Assembly: GCA_029624675.1 (NCBI GenBank)
Contig: JARSSP010000026.1
Span: forward strand, 48,504 to 112,503
Length of the DNA: 64,000 nt
Reading direction: 5' to 3'
Source: Candidatus Contendibacter sp.
GTDB taxonomy: Bacteria; Pseudomonadota; Gammaproteobacteria; Competibacterales; Competibacteraceae
Numbering within the stretch: the first letter of the stretch is position 1; the number at the start of each line of letters is the position of its first letter. A program made the translations under genes and the position numbers. Below, one piece after another: positions 7,244-17,329 of this stretch. The notes under the pieces were generated by a model. It saw nothing but the letters and a program-made list of their open reading frames with translations. It ran no database searches and was not told the origin of the DNA.

Positions 7244-8478
7244 AGGGTGATTTCAGTGGTCACGGCGGTGCGGCCGTCAGCCTCAACGCGAACCACATGC
7301 CGACCCGGCGTGGCGGCGAAGCGCACGGTCGCGGCGGCGTCGGCGACGATGGGGCCGCGCCCGTCAATCCAGATCCGCGCGCCGGGGAGTGGGGTTCCGG
7401 CCTCGTCGGTCACGGTCAGGGCGACCACATCGCCGCCCAGTTGGAGCCGGTATTCGGTGGCAATCGGATCAAACGCGGCGGATTGCCGGAGGATCGTCAC
7501 GGCGGGCGCAGGGCCAGCGGGCGCTTGCGCGGTGATCTTCGTCTCGCCCGTGCCGTAGCCAGGGTCGATGTCCACCACCACGTAGTCCCCGCGCAGCGGG
7601 AACCGCGGGTGATCGAGCGCGATCCACGCGCCGGGCGGGATGCGGCGCGCGGCAGGGCCAGCGGTGAATTGCACCGTCCAGAGCGGACGCGCGCGCCATT
7701 GGAGCCAGACCGTGGCGGTGGCGATGGCCTGGCGGGCAGTGGTGACCCAGGGCAGGGCGAGTTCGGCTTCGCGCTCCCCATGCTCGCGGGTCGCGGCGGG
7801 CGCTTCGAGCACGGCGGATTGCGTCGCTTTCCCTGCGGCGTAGTCCCACGCAAACGGGACCGTCACTCGGGTCACGAGGGCGCTCAGTTCGCACGCGGCC
7901 GACCAGTCGCCCAGATCGAGCGGGCCGAACGCTTGCCACAGCGGGGCGGTTTGCGGCGGCGGAAATCGCATCGCCACCCCCGGTAGACCCGCGCTCCACA
8001 CCGCGCCAGCCTGCTCGGCGATGAGTTGCAGCGCGGCGCGGAGGGTCATGCGCGTGTCCAGCGCGCCCCCCAACTCAAGTCCTTGATTTCGGCAGTCGAC
8101 GCGGAATTCGGACGGGTCATTGCGCGGATAAATGTCCGCCAAAATGTCCGCCGGATTGCCGCTCAGACCGCGAACCGTGGCGACCAGCGTCGCCGACGAA
8201 TCGGGCGCCTCGGCCAACTCCAGGAACGCCACCGCGTGCCCGGTCAGATCCGCGCCGTTGCGCCAGCGCCAGCCGTTGTGCGCGCGGCCGTCGAGGGTGA
8301 CGGCGTCGACCCCGGCAATCGCGTGGTCAGCCACGACAAACACCGTCCCGGCCGCGTTGTAGCGGATCGGCTTGATGCGAGTACGCCCGTACACTCTGGG
8401 CAAGATCAGGACCGCGTCATAACCCGGCCAGGCGCTGGTATCCCGCAACGGCATGGGGTCGGAGAGTGGGCGGGTCAT
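7240..8478 (-). CDS. Putative distal tail protein with C-terminal Ig-like domain
   Basis: 412 aa. Opens with a conserved-looking 'YDAVLILPRVYGRTRIKPIRYNAAGTVFVVADHAI' segment; the last about 80 residues (LTVTDEAGTPLPGARIWIDGRGPIV...TPGRHVVRVEADG) form a PEGA/CNA-B-like beta domain typical of surface-exposed tail parts. No enzyme motif is visible. It is the last large gene in the tail block and starts within an ATGA overlap with the preceding gene. Confidence 0.6.
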   Translation of the reverse strand: MTRPLSDPMPLRDTSAWPGYDAVLILPRVYGRTRIKPIRYNAAGTVFVVADHAIAGVDAVTLDGRAHNGWRWRNGADLTGHAVAFLELAEAPDSSATLVATVRGLSGNPADILADIYPRNDPSEFRVDCRNQGLELGGALDTRMTLRAALQLIAEQAGAVWSAGLPGVAMRFPPPQTAPLWQAFGPLDLGDWSAACELSALVTRVTVPFAWDYAAGKATQSAVLEAPAATREHGEREAELALPWVTTARQAIATATVWLQWRARPLWTVQFTAGPAARRIPPGAWIALDHPRFPLRGDYVVVDIDPGYGTGETKITAQAPAGPAPAVTILRQSAAFDPIATEYRLQLGGDVVALTVTDEAGTPLPGARIWIDGRGPIVADAAATVRFAATPGRHVVRVEADGRTAVTTEITL

Positions 8479-8720
8479 GATCCGGGTTCGCGGCCGTAGA
8501 GGGTATCGCCGGCGATCACGGTCGCTGGGAGATCGCCGTAGATGTCCATCGCTATGCGATGCAGCGCATAGCGCAGCCGATCGATCTCGACGTCAGCCTC
8601 GTCCAGACGCTGACGCAATTCCTCCGCGCAATTGTGGTGGCCATTCTGGCCGGTTGGCCAGATGTATCCGAAAGTGAAACACTCGCTCATGACGGGCGAC
8701 GGTGGTGCGGTGTGAATCAT
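8475..8720 (-). CDS. Small hypothetical tail-region protein
   Basis: 81 aa; an internal helical stretch CAEELRQRLDEADVEIDRLRYALHRIAMDI looks like a short coiled coil. Four-base overlaps with both neighbours place it in the tail operon. No domain recognised. Confidence 0.65.
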   Translation of the reverse strand: MIHTAPPSPVMSECFTFGYIWPTGQNGHHNCAEELRQRLDEADVEIDRLRYALHRIAMDIYGDLPATVIAGDTLYGREPGS

Positions 8721-8980
8721 CCCTCGACCCTCAGTTGTACGACGTCGGCTTGGGCGGTGACCCCGGTCAAAAAACCCTCCAACACCATCTCGCCGGCGTA
8801 ATCGACGGTGCAGGCCGCGCCCAGCGGCGGGGCTTCGAGCCAGCCGGCAAACAGCACGCCGGGGGCAACGGAGACGGTCAGATTGGCGGCTTCGCCGCCG
8901 AGCGGCCGATGGTAGCCGTCCAGTTGATACCCATCCACCGCGACCGGGTGGGCGGTGTGAACCACGACCCGCACGCTCAT
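8717..8980 (-). CDS. Small tail-region hypothetical protein
   Basis: 87 aa from ATG 8980 (MSVRVVVHTAHPV), overlapping the end of the 1143-aa tail gene by four bases. Predominantly beta composition. The longer open frame upstream is a shadow. Function unknown; position suggests a tail-tip or assembly role. Confidence 0.65.
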   Translation of the reverse strand: MSVRVVVHTAHPVAVDGYQLDGYHRPLGGEAANLTVSVAPGVLFAGWLEAPPLGAACTVDYAGEMVLEGFLTGVTAQADVVQLRVEG

Positions 8981-11900
8981 TGCCACACCGGCGACAGCGG
9001 CAGGGTCAGGCCCAGCCGGCGATGGGCGGGGTCGTTGGGCTGGAATTCGAGCACGTCGGTGATCTCCAACTCGTCCGCGCCGATCCGGCACAACACGGCC
9101 TCGGCGGGGTGGCGGTGATGCGGAACCAACACCAGGGGCGCGTCGGCGTCGGTCTTGCACGCGCCGATCAGCGTCCACAGCGCGTCGAACTCGGCCTGGA
9201 GCAGGTGCGACCAGACGATTTCGCCGCCCCCGCCGCTACCCAGCCGCGCCGCGCCGGGATTGACGCCGCCCCCCCGCTCCAGCGCCCAGCCGCGCCGCAG
9301 CACGCAGCGGTCGGGCTGATGGGTGGTGGCCAGCGGCTGGCCGACGTAGACCCAGCCCAGCGCCATGCCCTCGGCGTCGGCCAGGGCGATCTCGACGCTG
9401 CGGACGGTGGTCAGCGCCGGGGTCAGCATCGCCACCAGCGGCCCGGCGGCGACGGTCGGCGCCACGGTGGCCAGGGTCGCGCCGAGGGCGTTTTTGAGGG
9501 TGATCGTGACGGTGGCCGGCGCGGCCAGGCCATGCCGCAGCAATCCGACCGCTGAAATCGTCTGGTCGCTGGCCCAGGTCAGCGTCAGGGTGGCGGCGTC
9601 GTTCGCCCAGCGCCAGGTTTCGCCGTGGGCGGTTTGGCAGTGGGCCGGGCTGTGGGGTTGGAGCACGTCCCAGGCGTAGCCATCGCCGACCACGAAGGAG
9701 GGGCGCGCGCCCTGGGTGAACGCGGCACTCAGTCCATCAACCAGCGCCACCGTATCGACGATCGCGGTATCCGCCGACCACGATCCGCCATCCCGTCTCC
9801 AGCGGAATAATCCGCCGGTTTCGACCGCGAACGAAAACGCATCGCCCAGGGCGAAGGGCAGCGTGCCTCGGTGGATCGCGAAGCCCAGCCCGCCGTCGCT
9901 GTACGGGTCCTCGCTCAGGTCCAGGGCGTAGTCATCGAGCACGCCCTGGACATCGGATTGCACCGTCCAGGTGAGGGTATCCGTGCCGGTCACCCCGCCG
10001 GCGAAGGCCAGCGGCCCGCCGCCGACGATGGGGATGGAGTAGGTATCGCCGATATTGTAGGGATACCCGCCCGCCACGTCGCCGATAACGAGCGTGATCG
10101 AGTCTCCGACCAGGAGACGCTCCGGGCAGCCGACCCGCAGGCCGAAGCCGAACTCGTAGGTCGGCGTGGGCGTGGGTTGCTCCTGGCCGCTGGTGACGGC
10201 GTTGGCGTCATCCGAGCAGGCCATGCGGGCGGAGTGGTAATAGACATTATTAAAGACTGGCAGGTAGGGCGCATCCTCGAACTCCCACCAGTAGGCATCA
10301 CCGGGGTCGCGCCAGCAGGGCGATCCTGCTCCGCTGGCGTCAGATTTTGGGACGATGCCCGCCTTGACCCGGACCAGGTCCATCTGGGCGGCGTAGCGCC
10401 GAACGAATTGATCGACGGCGCGGCGCCACACCACCGGATCGGCGGTGATGCTGTTGTCGATGTCGGTCCCCGTGCCAACGTCCATCAACCAGGCGGTGAC
10501 CTCCATGGTCGGCGCGCCGCCGTAGGTTTCGTAGCCCCAGCCGACCACGGCGAGACCCTCTCCGTTCACCGGCCAGGTCGTCACGTTCACGTCCGATGCG
10601 AACGCCTCGAACACCAGCGGCGCCGGCGGGTCGCCGGTCATGACGGTCGGCGGGTTGATTTTGTACTGATGCCCGTTGCGATACGCGACCTGCGGCAAAA
10701 TCGTATCGCTGGGCCGATACTGCGTCCCCGGCGAAAACCGCAGCACGGTCGATGACAGCGCCGGCTCACCGACCATGCCGTACAGTTGTAGGAGTTCGGC
10801 GGTCATCGCCGTCAGCTCACCATCCCACTGCGTGAGCGCGTCGCTGTCCGGCGTTTCCGAGTCGGTGAACAGTTCGGCCAGGCAGTCAGCGAAAATCCGG
10901 GTCACCTGATCGGCCAACTCCACGTCGTTAAACACCGTAGTCAGCGTGCCGGAATCGGCGTCGATCCCGGTATTGGCCTCGATGAAGCCGCGCCGCCAGT
11001 CGTATAAATCCTCAAGCCGGGATTGATACCCGGCGGGCAAGGTGCCCACAAGTCCTCCTTCGGCCGCGTCTTGGCCCAGGCAGTCGGGATCGGGACCGCC
11101 CGTCACGGCGGCGTCATTGCAATTGCAGTCGGCCAGCGGCCGGCGTTTATAGACCAATTTAAGGGTCTTGGCGCTGGCCTTAATGCCCAGCCGGGGGCGA
11201 TCGAGGCAGATCGCCGGAATGGCGGGCGGGTCGGATTCGCCGCCGGCGAATTCCTGTTTCGTGATCGTGATGGTGCCCTGGGTGGGGATGACGGCGGGAC
11301 GAACGATCGGGATGGTGAAATCCAGAAACTCGCCGTCGTAGGGCACGCCGGTCGTGGCCGGGGGCAACTCGCCCGCGACCCGCGACAAGACCGACCAGGT
11401 TTCGGCGCCGAGCGGGGTGTTCTTGGCGCAGCGCAGGGTGACCGTCTCAGTCGGCGCGTCGTCGGTAATGGCGACGTTTTGCAGATCCGGCATCCCTGGC
11501 GAGGAATGCGACACGGCCAACAGATAGGATTGGGTTCGGATCGGGAAGTCGATGGCGGCGATGCCGGCCGGTTTTTTATCGTTCGCCACCACCCCGACCG
11601 GCTCGATCAGCGCCGAGGCGTTCAGGGCCAACAAAAAGTCGTAGAGGGTGACGACGCCCGGATAGGTCTCGGTGGTCACGCCGTCGCTGACGGTGACGGT
11701 GTAATCGCCGGTGACGGTATGCACCAGATCGCCCTCGGCGTAGTCGGTGATGGCTGGCGGACTGATGCCGTATTGCCAACGCTCGCCGTCCCAGCGCCGA
11801 CAGTGGCGGTAAACCTGGGCCAGGTTGCGGCCGAACACCAGCCGGGGGGCGCTGGCGGGGATCGTGCCGTCGGGGTTGAGCGGCGCCGCGCTGAACTGGC

Positions 11901-12408
11901 CGCGCGGGTCGCTCCATTCGGCCGTGTCGTGGGCTATCGCAAAGCTGAGCGCGCCGACGGGGGCGGCGGACAGGGTCAGGTCCGGGGTGACGGTCAGGGT
12001 GATCGCGTTGCCGGCGCTGCCCGCCGTCTTGGCCCGCAGCAAGAGGTTGGCGTAGATGGCGACTTGGGCGGCGGTGGTGGCGGTGCCCAGATCAGTGAGG
12101 GTGGCGGTGACGGTCTGGGCGTCTGACCCCGGATCGGCCGCGACATCCTCCATCGTGCCGTTGCCCGCGCCGGAAAACGTGGGGGCGGTGACGGTGACCG
12201 CCGCCCCGGCGGACGGGCGGATTTCGATTTCGATTTCGGTGTCGTTCTCGCCTTCGTAGTCGCCGATCAACACGACGGTCCCGTTGCCGGACCGTTCGGT
12301 GCGTTGCGGGTAGACGCTGCGCGCGGCGGGGAGCACGCTGGACGCGCTGACGGTGGCCGACGGCACGGCATCGTTGGTTTGGGCAAGCAAGCGGACAGTG
12401 GAGGTCAT
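8977..12408 (-). CDS. Large tail protein (1143 aa), probable distal tail/fibre component
   Basis: 1143 aa immediately after the tape measure gene (ATGA overlap). Low-complexity Thr/Ala/Val-rich beta repeats at the N-terminus, a middle region with clustered Cys (DCNCND, MACSDD) and a C-terminal 110 residues resembling a phage distal-tail domain (WALERGG, GGEIVWSHLLQAEFDALW). No catalytic motif seen. By position it occupies the place of the tail-tip genes in B3/D3112-type phages. It may bind the host surface, but that is inference. Confidence 0.6.
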   Translation of the reverse strand: MTSTVRLLAQTNDAVPSATVSASSVLPAARSVYPQRTERSGNGTVVLIGDYEGENDTEIEIEIRPSAGAAVTVTAPTFSGAGNGTMEDVAADPGSDAQTVTATLTDLGTATTAAQVAIYANLLLRAKTAGSAGNAITLTVTPDLTLSAAPVGALSFAIAHDTAEWSDPRGQFSAAPLNPDGTIPASAPRLVFGRNLAQVYRHCRRWDGERWQYGISPPAITDYAEGDLVHTVTGDYTVTVSDGVTTETYPGVVTLYDFLLALNASALIEPVGVVANDKKPAGIAAIDFPIRTQSYLLAVSHSSPGMPDLQNVAITDDAPTETVTLRCAKNTPLGAETWSVLSRVAGELPPATTGVPYDGEFLDFTIPIVRPAVIPTQGTITITKQEFAGGESDPPAIPAICLDRPRLGIKASAKTLKLVYKRRPLADCNCNDAAVTGGPDPDCLGQDAAEGGLVGTLPAGYQSRLEDLYDWRRGFIEANTGIDADSGTLTTVFNDVELADQVTRIFADCLAELFTDSETPDSDALTQWDGELTAMTAELLQLYGMVGEPALSSTVLRFSPGTQYRPSDTILPQVAYRNGHQYKINPPTVMTGDPPAPLVFEAFASDVNVTTWPVNGEGLAVVGWGYETYGGAPTMEVTAWLMDVGTGTDIDNSITADPVVWRRAVDQFVRRYAAQMDLVRVKAGIVPKSDASGAGSPCWRDPGDAYWWEFEDAPYLPVFNNVYYHSARMACSDDANAVTSGQEQPTPTPTYEFGFGLRVGCPERLLVGDSITLVIGDVAGGYPYNIGDTYSIPIVGGGPLAFAGGVTGTDTLTWTVQSDVQGVLDDYALDLSEDPYSDGGLGFAIHRGTLPFALGDAFSFAVETGGLFRWRRDGGSWSADTAIVDTVALVDGLSAAFTQGARPSFVVGDGYAWDVLQPHSPAHCQTAHGETWRWANDAATLTLTWASDQTISAVGLLRHGLAAPATVTITLKNALGATLATVAPTVAAGPLVAMLTPALTTVRSVEIALADAEGMALGWVYVGQPLATTHQPDRCVLRRGWALERGGGVNPGAARLGSGGGGEIVWSHLLQAEFDALWTLIGACKTDADAPLVLVPHHRHPAEAVLCRIGADELEITDVLEFQPNDPAHRRLGLTLPLSPVWQ

Positions 12409-15401
12409 TTGCGTAATCGGGTGGTGCGAGTCAGGGCGGGGATGATTTTCTTGCGGATTTGCTCTTCGCTCAACAGATCCCTACCGTCTACATGGATGTT
12501 GATGTTCGTGACGTTCGCGCCCCCGCCCCCCGACGCCACGCCGCTCCCACCGCGCCCGCTGCTGGTGCCGGTCCCCGCCCCACCGCTGGAGCCGCCGGAC
12601 GAGCCGCCCCCGGACGAGCCGCCCCCGGAACGGCCACGCGCGGCCTCTTCTTCGCGCAACTGCGCGAGCTTGATCCGGTGCAGCTCATTGGCGCGCTGCA
12701 CCGCGGCTTGATACTCAGCCTCGCTCTGAATGCCGCCGATGCGGCGCAACTCGGCCAGCCGCTCTAGGCGGGCCTTATGCGCCCGCTCTTCCAGTTCGAG
12801 TTGATTGCCCTGGATTCTGAGAGTCTCTTCCTCGAAACTCTCGCTCATGGCGCGCAGCGATTCGCGCGCGCTGTTGGCCTGCTGCTGGATGCCTTTCAGA
12901 GTCGAAATGACGCGCTCGCCGGCTTGGGTGATCGCGGTCATGCCCGACGCACCGGCCGCCATGTCGGCCAGCGCGGCCTTGGCTTGTTCGGCGGCCGGGC
13001 CGACCCCGGCGGCGATTTCTTGCAGTCGTTCCAATCGTTTCGCGGCGGCGATTTCGGCGGCGGCCGCGCCGTCCAAAGCCTGCGTCTCCTCGAGGATGGC
13101 GCGATTGAGTTGTTCGATGCTGCCGTGGGCGGTGTCGTAGCCAGTGGCAATGGCCTGGAGCGCGGCCCGGCCCTTTTCGTTGAGCTGATCGAAGCTCTGG
13201 GCCGCATAGACGACTTTCTCGGCGACGCGCACCGCCTCTTGCTCGGCCTGATGCGCGGCGGCCGACCGCTCTTGCGCCGCTTGGGCGGACGCGGCGGCCT
13301 CGCGCTCCTTGGCGGCGGCGGCGTCTTCGGATGCGGCGACTTCGGACGCGGCGGCTTGTGCGTTGCGCTGGCGCTGTTGTTCCTCAATCTTTAGGGCTTC
13401 AGTAAACTGACCGCTGGCGAGCAAGGCCAGTTTTTTCGCCTCCGCCTCGTCATATCCGGCCGCAATCAACTTTTGCGTGGTCGCTTCCAACTTCGCGACG
13501 GCGGCCGTTTCCTCGGCCTGGACTTGGATGGACTGCCGTTGCACGTCCAGGGTTTTTTGCCGGGCCTCCAGCGCGGCAATCTGGATTTTTTTGGCCTGTT
13601 CTTCGGCGTCGCTGTTGGTTTTTATGGCCTGCAACTGAGCGAGTTTCGCGGCGGTGGCGGCTTTTTCCGCGTCAATAGCCTGCTGCTTGACCGCCACCGC
13701 CTCGCGCGTCGATCTGGCCTCCTGTTCGGCCAGCGCGACGGAAAGTCGGGAGACCTCCACGCTGTCTCCGCGCGCCTGGGCAAGCGCCAGCTCCGCGCGC
13801 AGACCGTCAGCCTGAGCCTTAGCTAGCCCCTCAATATCAGCGGCCAGTTGCCGCGTCGCGACCGCGACGTTGCCAGACTCTTCCGCCGCGCGCTTGAGTT
13901 GGACGTTAGTGACCGCATCGACCACCAGACCCAGATCGGCGAACGCCTTGCGGGCGGTTTCGCTGCCCTGGCTGGCGGCCGCCATCGCCGCCGTGGCCTG
14001 GCGCTTGAGTCGTTCCAGTTGCTCGTCCGACAACTTTTCCAGGGCGGCCGCCAGGGTATTTTGGATACCAACCGCCGCTTGCTCCCCCTCGGTCCTCACG
14101 AGCTTGAGCGCGCCCGCGAGCTTGATCACCCCGTCAAAATTGAGATTTTTGTTGGCCGACGCCAGAAAATCGGAAATCGCCTGGGTGGTCGCGGCGGCGA
14201 CATCGCCGGTTTGGCGTATCATGCCGACGGCGGTTTGCAGGGATGCGGGGAGGTTTTTGAGCTCTTTCCGGTCGACCGCCGTTTGAAACCGGTCGATTTC
14301 CGGCGTCAGCGCCCGCAACTCGGCGAGCATCTGCTTTTCGCGTTCGGCGGCGGCTTGCGCTTGTGTCTGGAACCCGAACAGCTTAGCTCCAGCATCTCCA
14401 ACAGACTGGCTCAGATCATCCCACGCGGCGCCGAACTCGCCCGCCGCGAGACCGCCGATGGCTTTCCCGACCGCGCCGATGGCGTCGGAGACCGCGCCGC
14501 TGGCGCGGACCGCAACCCCCAACTTGTCGGCGAGCAGGCTGGCGAAATCCGTCAACCCCTTGCCCACCGGCCCTGTCGCCAAGGTGGTCAACTGATTCAG
14601 CAGACGATTCCAGGACGCGCCGAACGACTCGACTTGTCCCTGTCCACCGCCGAGGGATTTTTCCAGTTGCGCCGCGAACTTCGGCAGGAATTCCTCCGCA
14701 ACGATGCTGCCGGATTCCAGCATCTTGCTGAACTCGGCATTGGTCACGAGCAGAGATTCCGCCGCGATCTTGGCCGCGCCGGGCAACACGTCACCCAATT
14801 GCCCGCGCAGTTCCTCGGCGGACACCACCCCCTTGCTCATGATTTGCGCCATGGCGGTCATGGCGTTGTCCACGTCTTGCGCGGACCCGCCGACCGTGCT
14901 CATCGCACCAACCAATGAGGCAAAAATCTTCTCGGTGGCCGCGCCCTCCAACTGCGTACCCTTGGCGGCGGCGGTGATCTTCAGGAAGGATTGCGCGAGG
15001 TCGAGATGGCTGACGCCCAGCCGGTCGGCCACGCCACGGACAAAATCAAGCGCCTCACCGGTAGCCTTCGCGGAGCCGGTGATGACGTTGAAGCCGCGTT
15101 GGAGCGCGGCCCCTTGATCGTTAAGATCCAGGATTTGTTTGACGAGACCGGCGATAGCGATACCGCCGATCAAATCCTTGAATTCGCCCAGCGGATCAGC
15201 GGCTTTTTTGACGCCCTGACCGGCTTTCTGGCCGGCCTCGCCCAGGTCGCGCAAGCCCCGATTAAAGTCGTCGGTCGGGTTGGCGGCCTGTTCGATCTCA
15301 TCGGCCAGCCCGCCCAGATCGCGGCGCAAATCGTCAATCGAGCCCGCGCCCTGGACGGCGGCGCGAATCCGTAGAGCCAGCTCAAGATTGCGGTCGGCCA
15401 T
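12405..15401 (-). CDS. Tail tape measure protein
   Basis: 998 aa from ATG 15401, with AGGGG about seven bases upstream; a GTG two codons earlier is also open. N-terminal 250 residues match the tape-measure domain (DDFNRGLRDLGEAGQKAGQGVKKAADPLG; GLVKQILDLNDQGAALQRGF; GVVSAEELRGQLGDVLPGA). The middle is long coiled coil rich in Ala/Gln/Glu, and the C-terminus has Gly/Ser repeats. It fixes tail length and helps genome entry. A tape measure without sheath genes supports a long non-contractile tail. Confidence 0.9.
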   Translation of the reverse strand: MADRNLELALRIRAAVQGAGSIDDLRRDLGGLADEIEQAANPTDDFNRGLRDLGEAGQKAGQGVKKAADPLGEFKDLIGGIAIAGLVKQILDLNDQGAALQRGFNVITGSAKATGEALDFVRGVADRLGVSHLDLAQSFLKITAAAKGTQLEGAATEKIFASLVGAMSTVGGSAQDVDNAMTAMAQIMSKGVVSAEELRGQLGDVLPGAAKIAAESLLVTNAEFSKMLESGSIVAEEFLPKFAAQLEKSLGGGQGQVESFGASWNRLLNQLTTLATGPVGKGLTDFASLLADKLGVAVRASGAVSDAIGAVGKAIGGLAAGEFGAAWDDLSQSVGDAGAKLFGFQTQAQAAAEREKQMLAELRALTPEIDRFQTAVDRKELKNLPASLQTAVGMIRQTGDVAAATTQAISDFLASANKNLNFDGVIKLAGALKLVRTEGEQAAVGIQNTLAAALEKLSDEQLERLKRQATAAMAAASQGSETARKAFADLGLVVDAVTNVQLKRAAEESGNVAVATRQLAADIEGLAKAQADGLRAELALAQARGDSVEVSRLSVALAEQEARSTREAVAVKQQAIDAEKAATAAKLAQLQAIKTNSDAEEQAKKIQIAALEARQKTLDVQRQSIQVQAEETAAVAKLEATTQKLIAAGYDEAEAKKLALLASGQFTEALKIEEQQRQRNAQAAASEVAASEDAAAAKEREAAASAQAAQERSAAAHQAEQEAVRVAEKVVYAAQSFDQLNEKGRAALQAIATGYDTAHGSIEQLNRAILEETQALDGAAAAEIAAAKRLERLQEIAAGVGPAAEQAKAALADMAAGASGMTAITQAGERVISTLKGIQQQANSARESLRAMSESFEEETLRIQGNQLELEERAHKARLERLAELRRIGGIQSEAEYQAAVQRANELHRIKLAQLREEEAARGRSGGGSSGGGSSGGSSGGAGTGTSSGRGGSGVASGGGGANVTNINIHVDGRDLLSEEQIRKKIIPALTRTTRLRK

Positions 15402-15466
15402 AGCCACCCCTACGGCAACCTGGGGACTCGCGCCCCCGGGTTATCACGGTGATAAATCAGACGGGT

Positions 15467-16432
15467 TTACGCCGCCCGGCCGTCGATGATTAGCGCCGGC
15501 TCGCCGTTGATGCCGACGTTGAAGGTCACGTCCCAGGCGATCTCGACGTGGGCCGGATCATCGGCCTTGAGAATCCAGTCGCCCGACGGGGCCAGGGTGA
15601 CGTTCGGCGCGTACAGGTCGCGGGGCGTGCCCTTGGCCGGGGAGGCGACGAACCGCAGCGCGCCGCTGCTCGACGCCACGCCGCCGGTTTCGATCACCTC
15701 GCGGGAAACGGCGGATTTAGTGTATCCGAACGTCCATTGGCCGCCGTAGGCGCTTAGGCGTGCGGCGGGCAGGACATAGACCCGGCCCAGGTCCAGATCG
15801 ACCGTGTAGTCGGTATCCGCCACCAGGGTGATCAGAGTTTCCGTGCGCCAGGTCACCGTGCCATCCGTCACCGTCGCGTCGATGGTGGTCGGCCAGGTCG
15901 GCTCGGAGCCGGCCGAGGTGCCCGCCACGGTGCAGACGTGAATATGAGTGGGAGTACTGACCTTTTTGACCCGGTCGCCGACCGCGTAGGCGGTGGTGGC
16001 GGCCCAGTTGCTGGCGGTCTTGCCCACCACGGTCGGCGAGGTCACCTCGCGCACGCCGCTGGGGTTGTTGGTGGACGCGCCGAGCTGGTAGTAGCGATCC
16101 AGCAGTACGCTCTTGTGTTCGCCCGTGACCGCGCCGCTGGCTTGCGCCACGGTCGAGGCGGCGGCGCCCAAGAACAGCCCCAGATTCTCAATCGAGATCT
16201 GCCGGCAGGTGATCTTGCCGGTCCGAGTGATGGTGATCAGAGTTTCATCGTCCAGCTCCTTCAGACCGGATTCGGAGCTGTACGACTGGATCGTCTCGCT
16301 GGCGATGGTGACGGTAAATCCTGGCGTCAGCCCTAGATAGCGTTCGCCGGTCAGGGCGTTGTTGGCGTCGAAGGCGTCGAAAAAGACTTTGCCGCCGGGG
16401 AACAAGCGTTGCTTGACAGAGGAAGCGGTCAT
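15467..16432 (-). CDS. Probable major tail (tube) protein
   Basis: 321 aa. The N-terminus 'PGGKVFFDAFDANNALTGERYLGLTPGFTVTIASETIQSYSSESGLKELDDETLITITRTGKI' has the pattern of phage tail tube proteins, and a bacterial Ig-like or carbohydrate-binding-like insert occupies the middle (NWAATTAYAVGDRVKK...GSEPTWPTT). Located between the tail terminator and tape measure genes as expected for a tube protein. Confidence 0.7.
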   Translation of the reverse strand: MTASSVKQRLFPGGKVFFDAFDANNALTGERYLGLTPGFTVTIASETIQSYSSESGLKELDDETLITITRTGKITCRQISIENLGLFLGAAASTVAQASGAVTGEHKSVLLDRYYQLGASTNNPSGVREVTSPTVVGKTASNWAATTAYAVGDRVKKVSTPTHIHVCTVAGTSAGSEPTWPTTIDATVTDGTVTWRTETLITLVADTDYTVDLDLGRVYVLPAARLSAYGGQWTFGYTKSAVSREVIETGGVASSSGALRFVASPAKGTPRDLYAPNVTLAPSGDWILKADDPAHVEIAWDVTFNVGINGEPALIIDGRAA

Positions 16433-16460
16433 AAAAACCTCTTAAACCGGGATTAATCGG

Positions 16461-16895
16461 TCAGTAATAGGGCCAAAAATTGGGTTCGATTTGTACGACG
16501 TAGGTCAGGATGTAGAGGCCCTGGCCCACGTCGGGATACCGGTGATCTTCGGACGGCAGGGCCAGCGGGGCGAACTCCTCCCCCGGCTCGAAGTGCGCCA
16601 GCGCCGCCATCACGCGGGACACCATCGCCCCGGCTTCGTCCATCAGACCACTACCCTCGGCGAGGCGCTCGACGTTGCGGGCGTGGACGGCGACGTACCA
16701 GGTCTGGCGCGGCGGCACGCCGCCCGCCGACGGGCCGGGGACGACGTAGACCGCTGGAGTAATCCCGGTCAGCAGCTTGCCGAGCACGTCCAGACTTGGT
16801 GCGGTGGCGTGGAGCTTGAACACGGCGCACTGGGCTTGTAGCCGGGCCAGGATCGCCGAGCCGGCCGCAAACCAGTTTTCGCGGAGCGTCGTCAT
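16461..16895 (-). CDS. Mu gp37-like / phage tail terminator-like protein
   Basis: 144 aa: MTTLRENWFAAGSAILARLQAQC... TWYVAVHARN... RYPDVGQGLYILTYVVQIEPNF. Length and order after the gp36-like gene fit the Mu gp37/DUF1834-type proteins that close the head-to-tail interface. ATGA overlap with the preceding gene. Confidence 0.65.
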   Translation of the reverse strand: MTTLRENWFAAGSAILARLQAQCAVFKLHATAPSLDVLGKLLTGITPAVYVVPGPSAGGVPPRQTWYVAVHARNVERLAEGSGLMDEAGAMVSRVMAALAHFEPGEEFAPLALPSEDHRYPDVGQGLYILTYVVQIEPNFWPYY

Positions 16896-17329
16896 GCCCC
16901 GTAGCCGCCGAAATCGGCCAGCGAATCGGCCGAGAACGTCCGCGCGGGCGCGGCATAAGCCGGTGGGCCGGGCTGGGCGGTGGCGGTCTCCGGGCCGGCC
17001 GCGCCGATCAGGATCACGTCGCCGCGCGCGGCCGATTTAAGCCAGGCGACGGCGTCGTCGTGGGCCTTTTGGACCCGCTCCGGCACGGCGTCGTCGTAGA
17101 GGTAATAGCGGGCCAGATCGCCGGCCACCGCCACGATCAACGGCAAGGTCGGCGTGATCGGGATGGCGTAGCGCCCGGCCAGGTAGCTGTCGATCAGGCC
17201 GTCGGCGCGAGCGAGCGCGGCGGCGACCACGTCGACGTCGGCCACGCCATCGGCGTCGCGATCCGCCAGTTGGCGGATTTCGTCCACGCCGTAGGCGTCT
17301 TCCAGGGCGGCGAGGGTGGCGTAGGTCAT
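16892..17329 (-). CDS. DUF1320 (Mu gp36-like) head-tail connector protein
   Basis: 145 aa from ATG 17329: MTYATLAALEDAYGVDEIRQLADRD, then DGLIDSYLAGRYAIPI and LARYYLYDD, all standard DUF1320 (PF07030) features. The family sits after the major capsid gene in Mu-like phages and acts as an adaptor. Four-base overlap with the capsid gene. Confidence 0.85.
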   Translation of the reverse strand: MTYATLAALEDAYGVDEIRQLADRDADGVADVDVVAAALARADGLIDSYLAGRYAIPITPTLPLIVAVAGDLARYYLYDDAVPERVQKAHDDAVAWLKSAARGDVILIGAAGPETATAQPGPPAYAAPARTFSADSLADFGGYGA

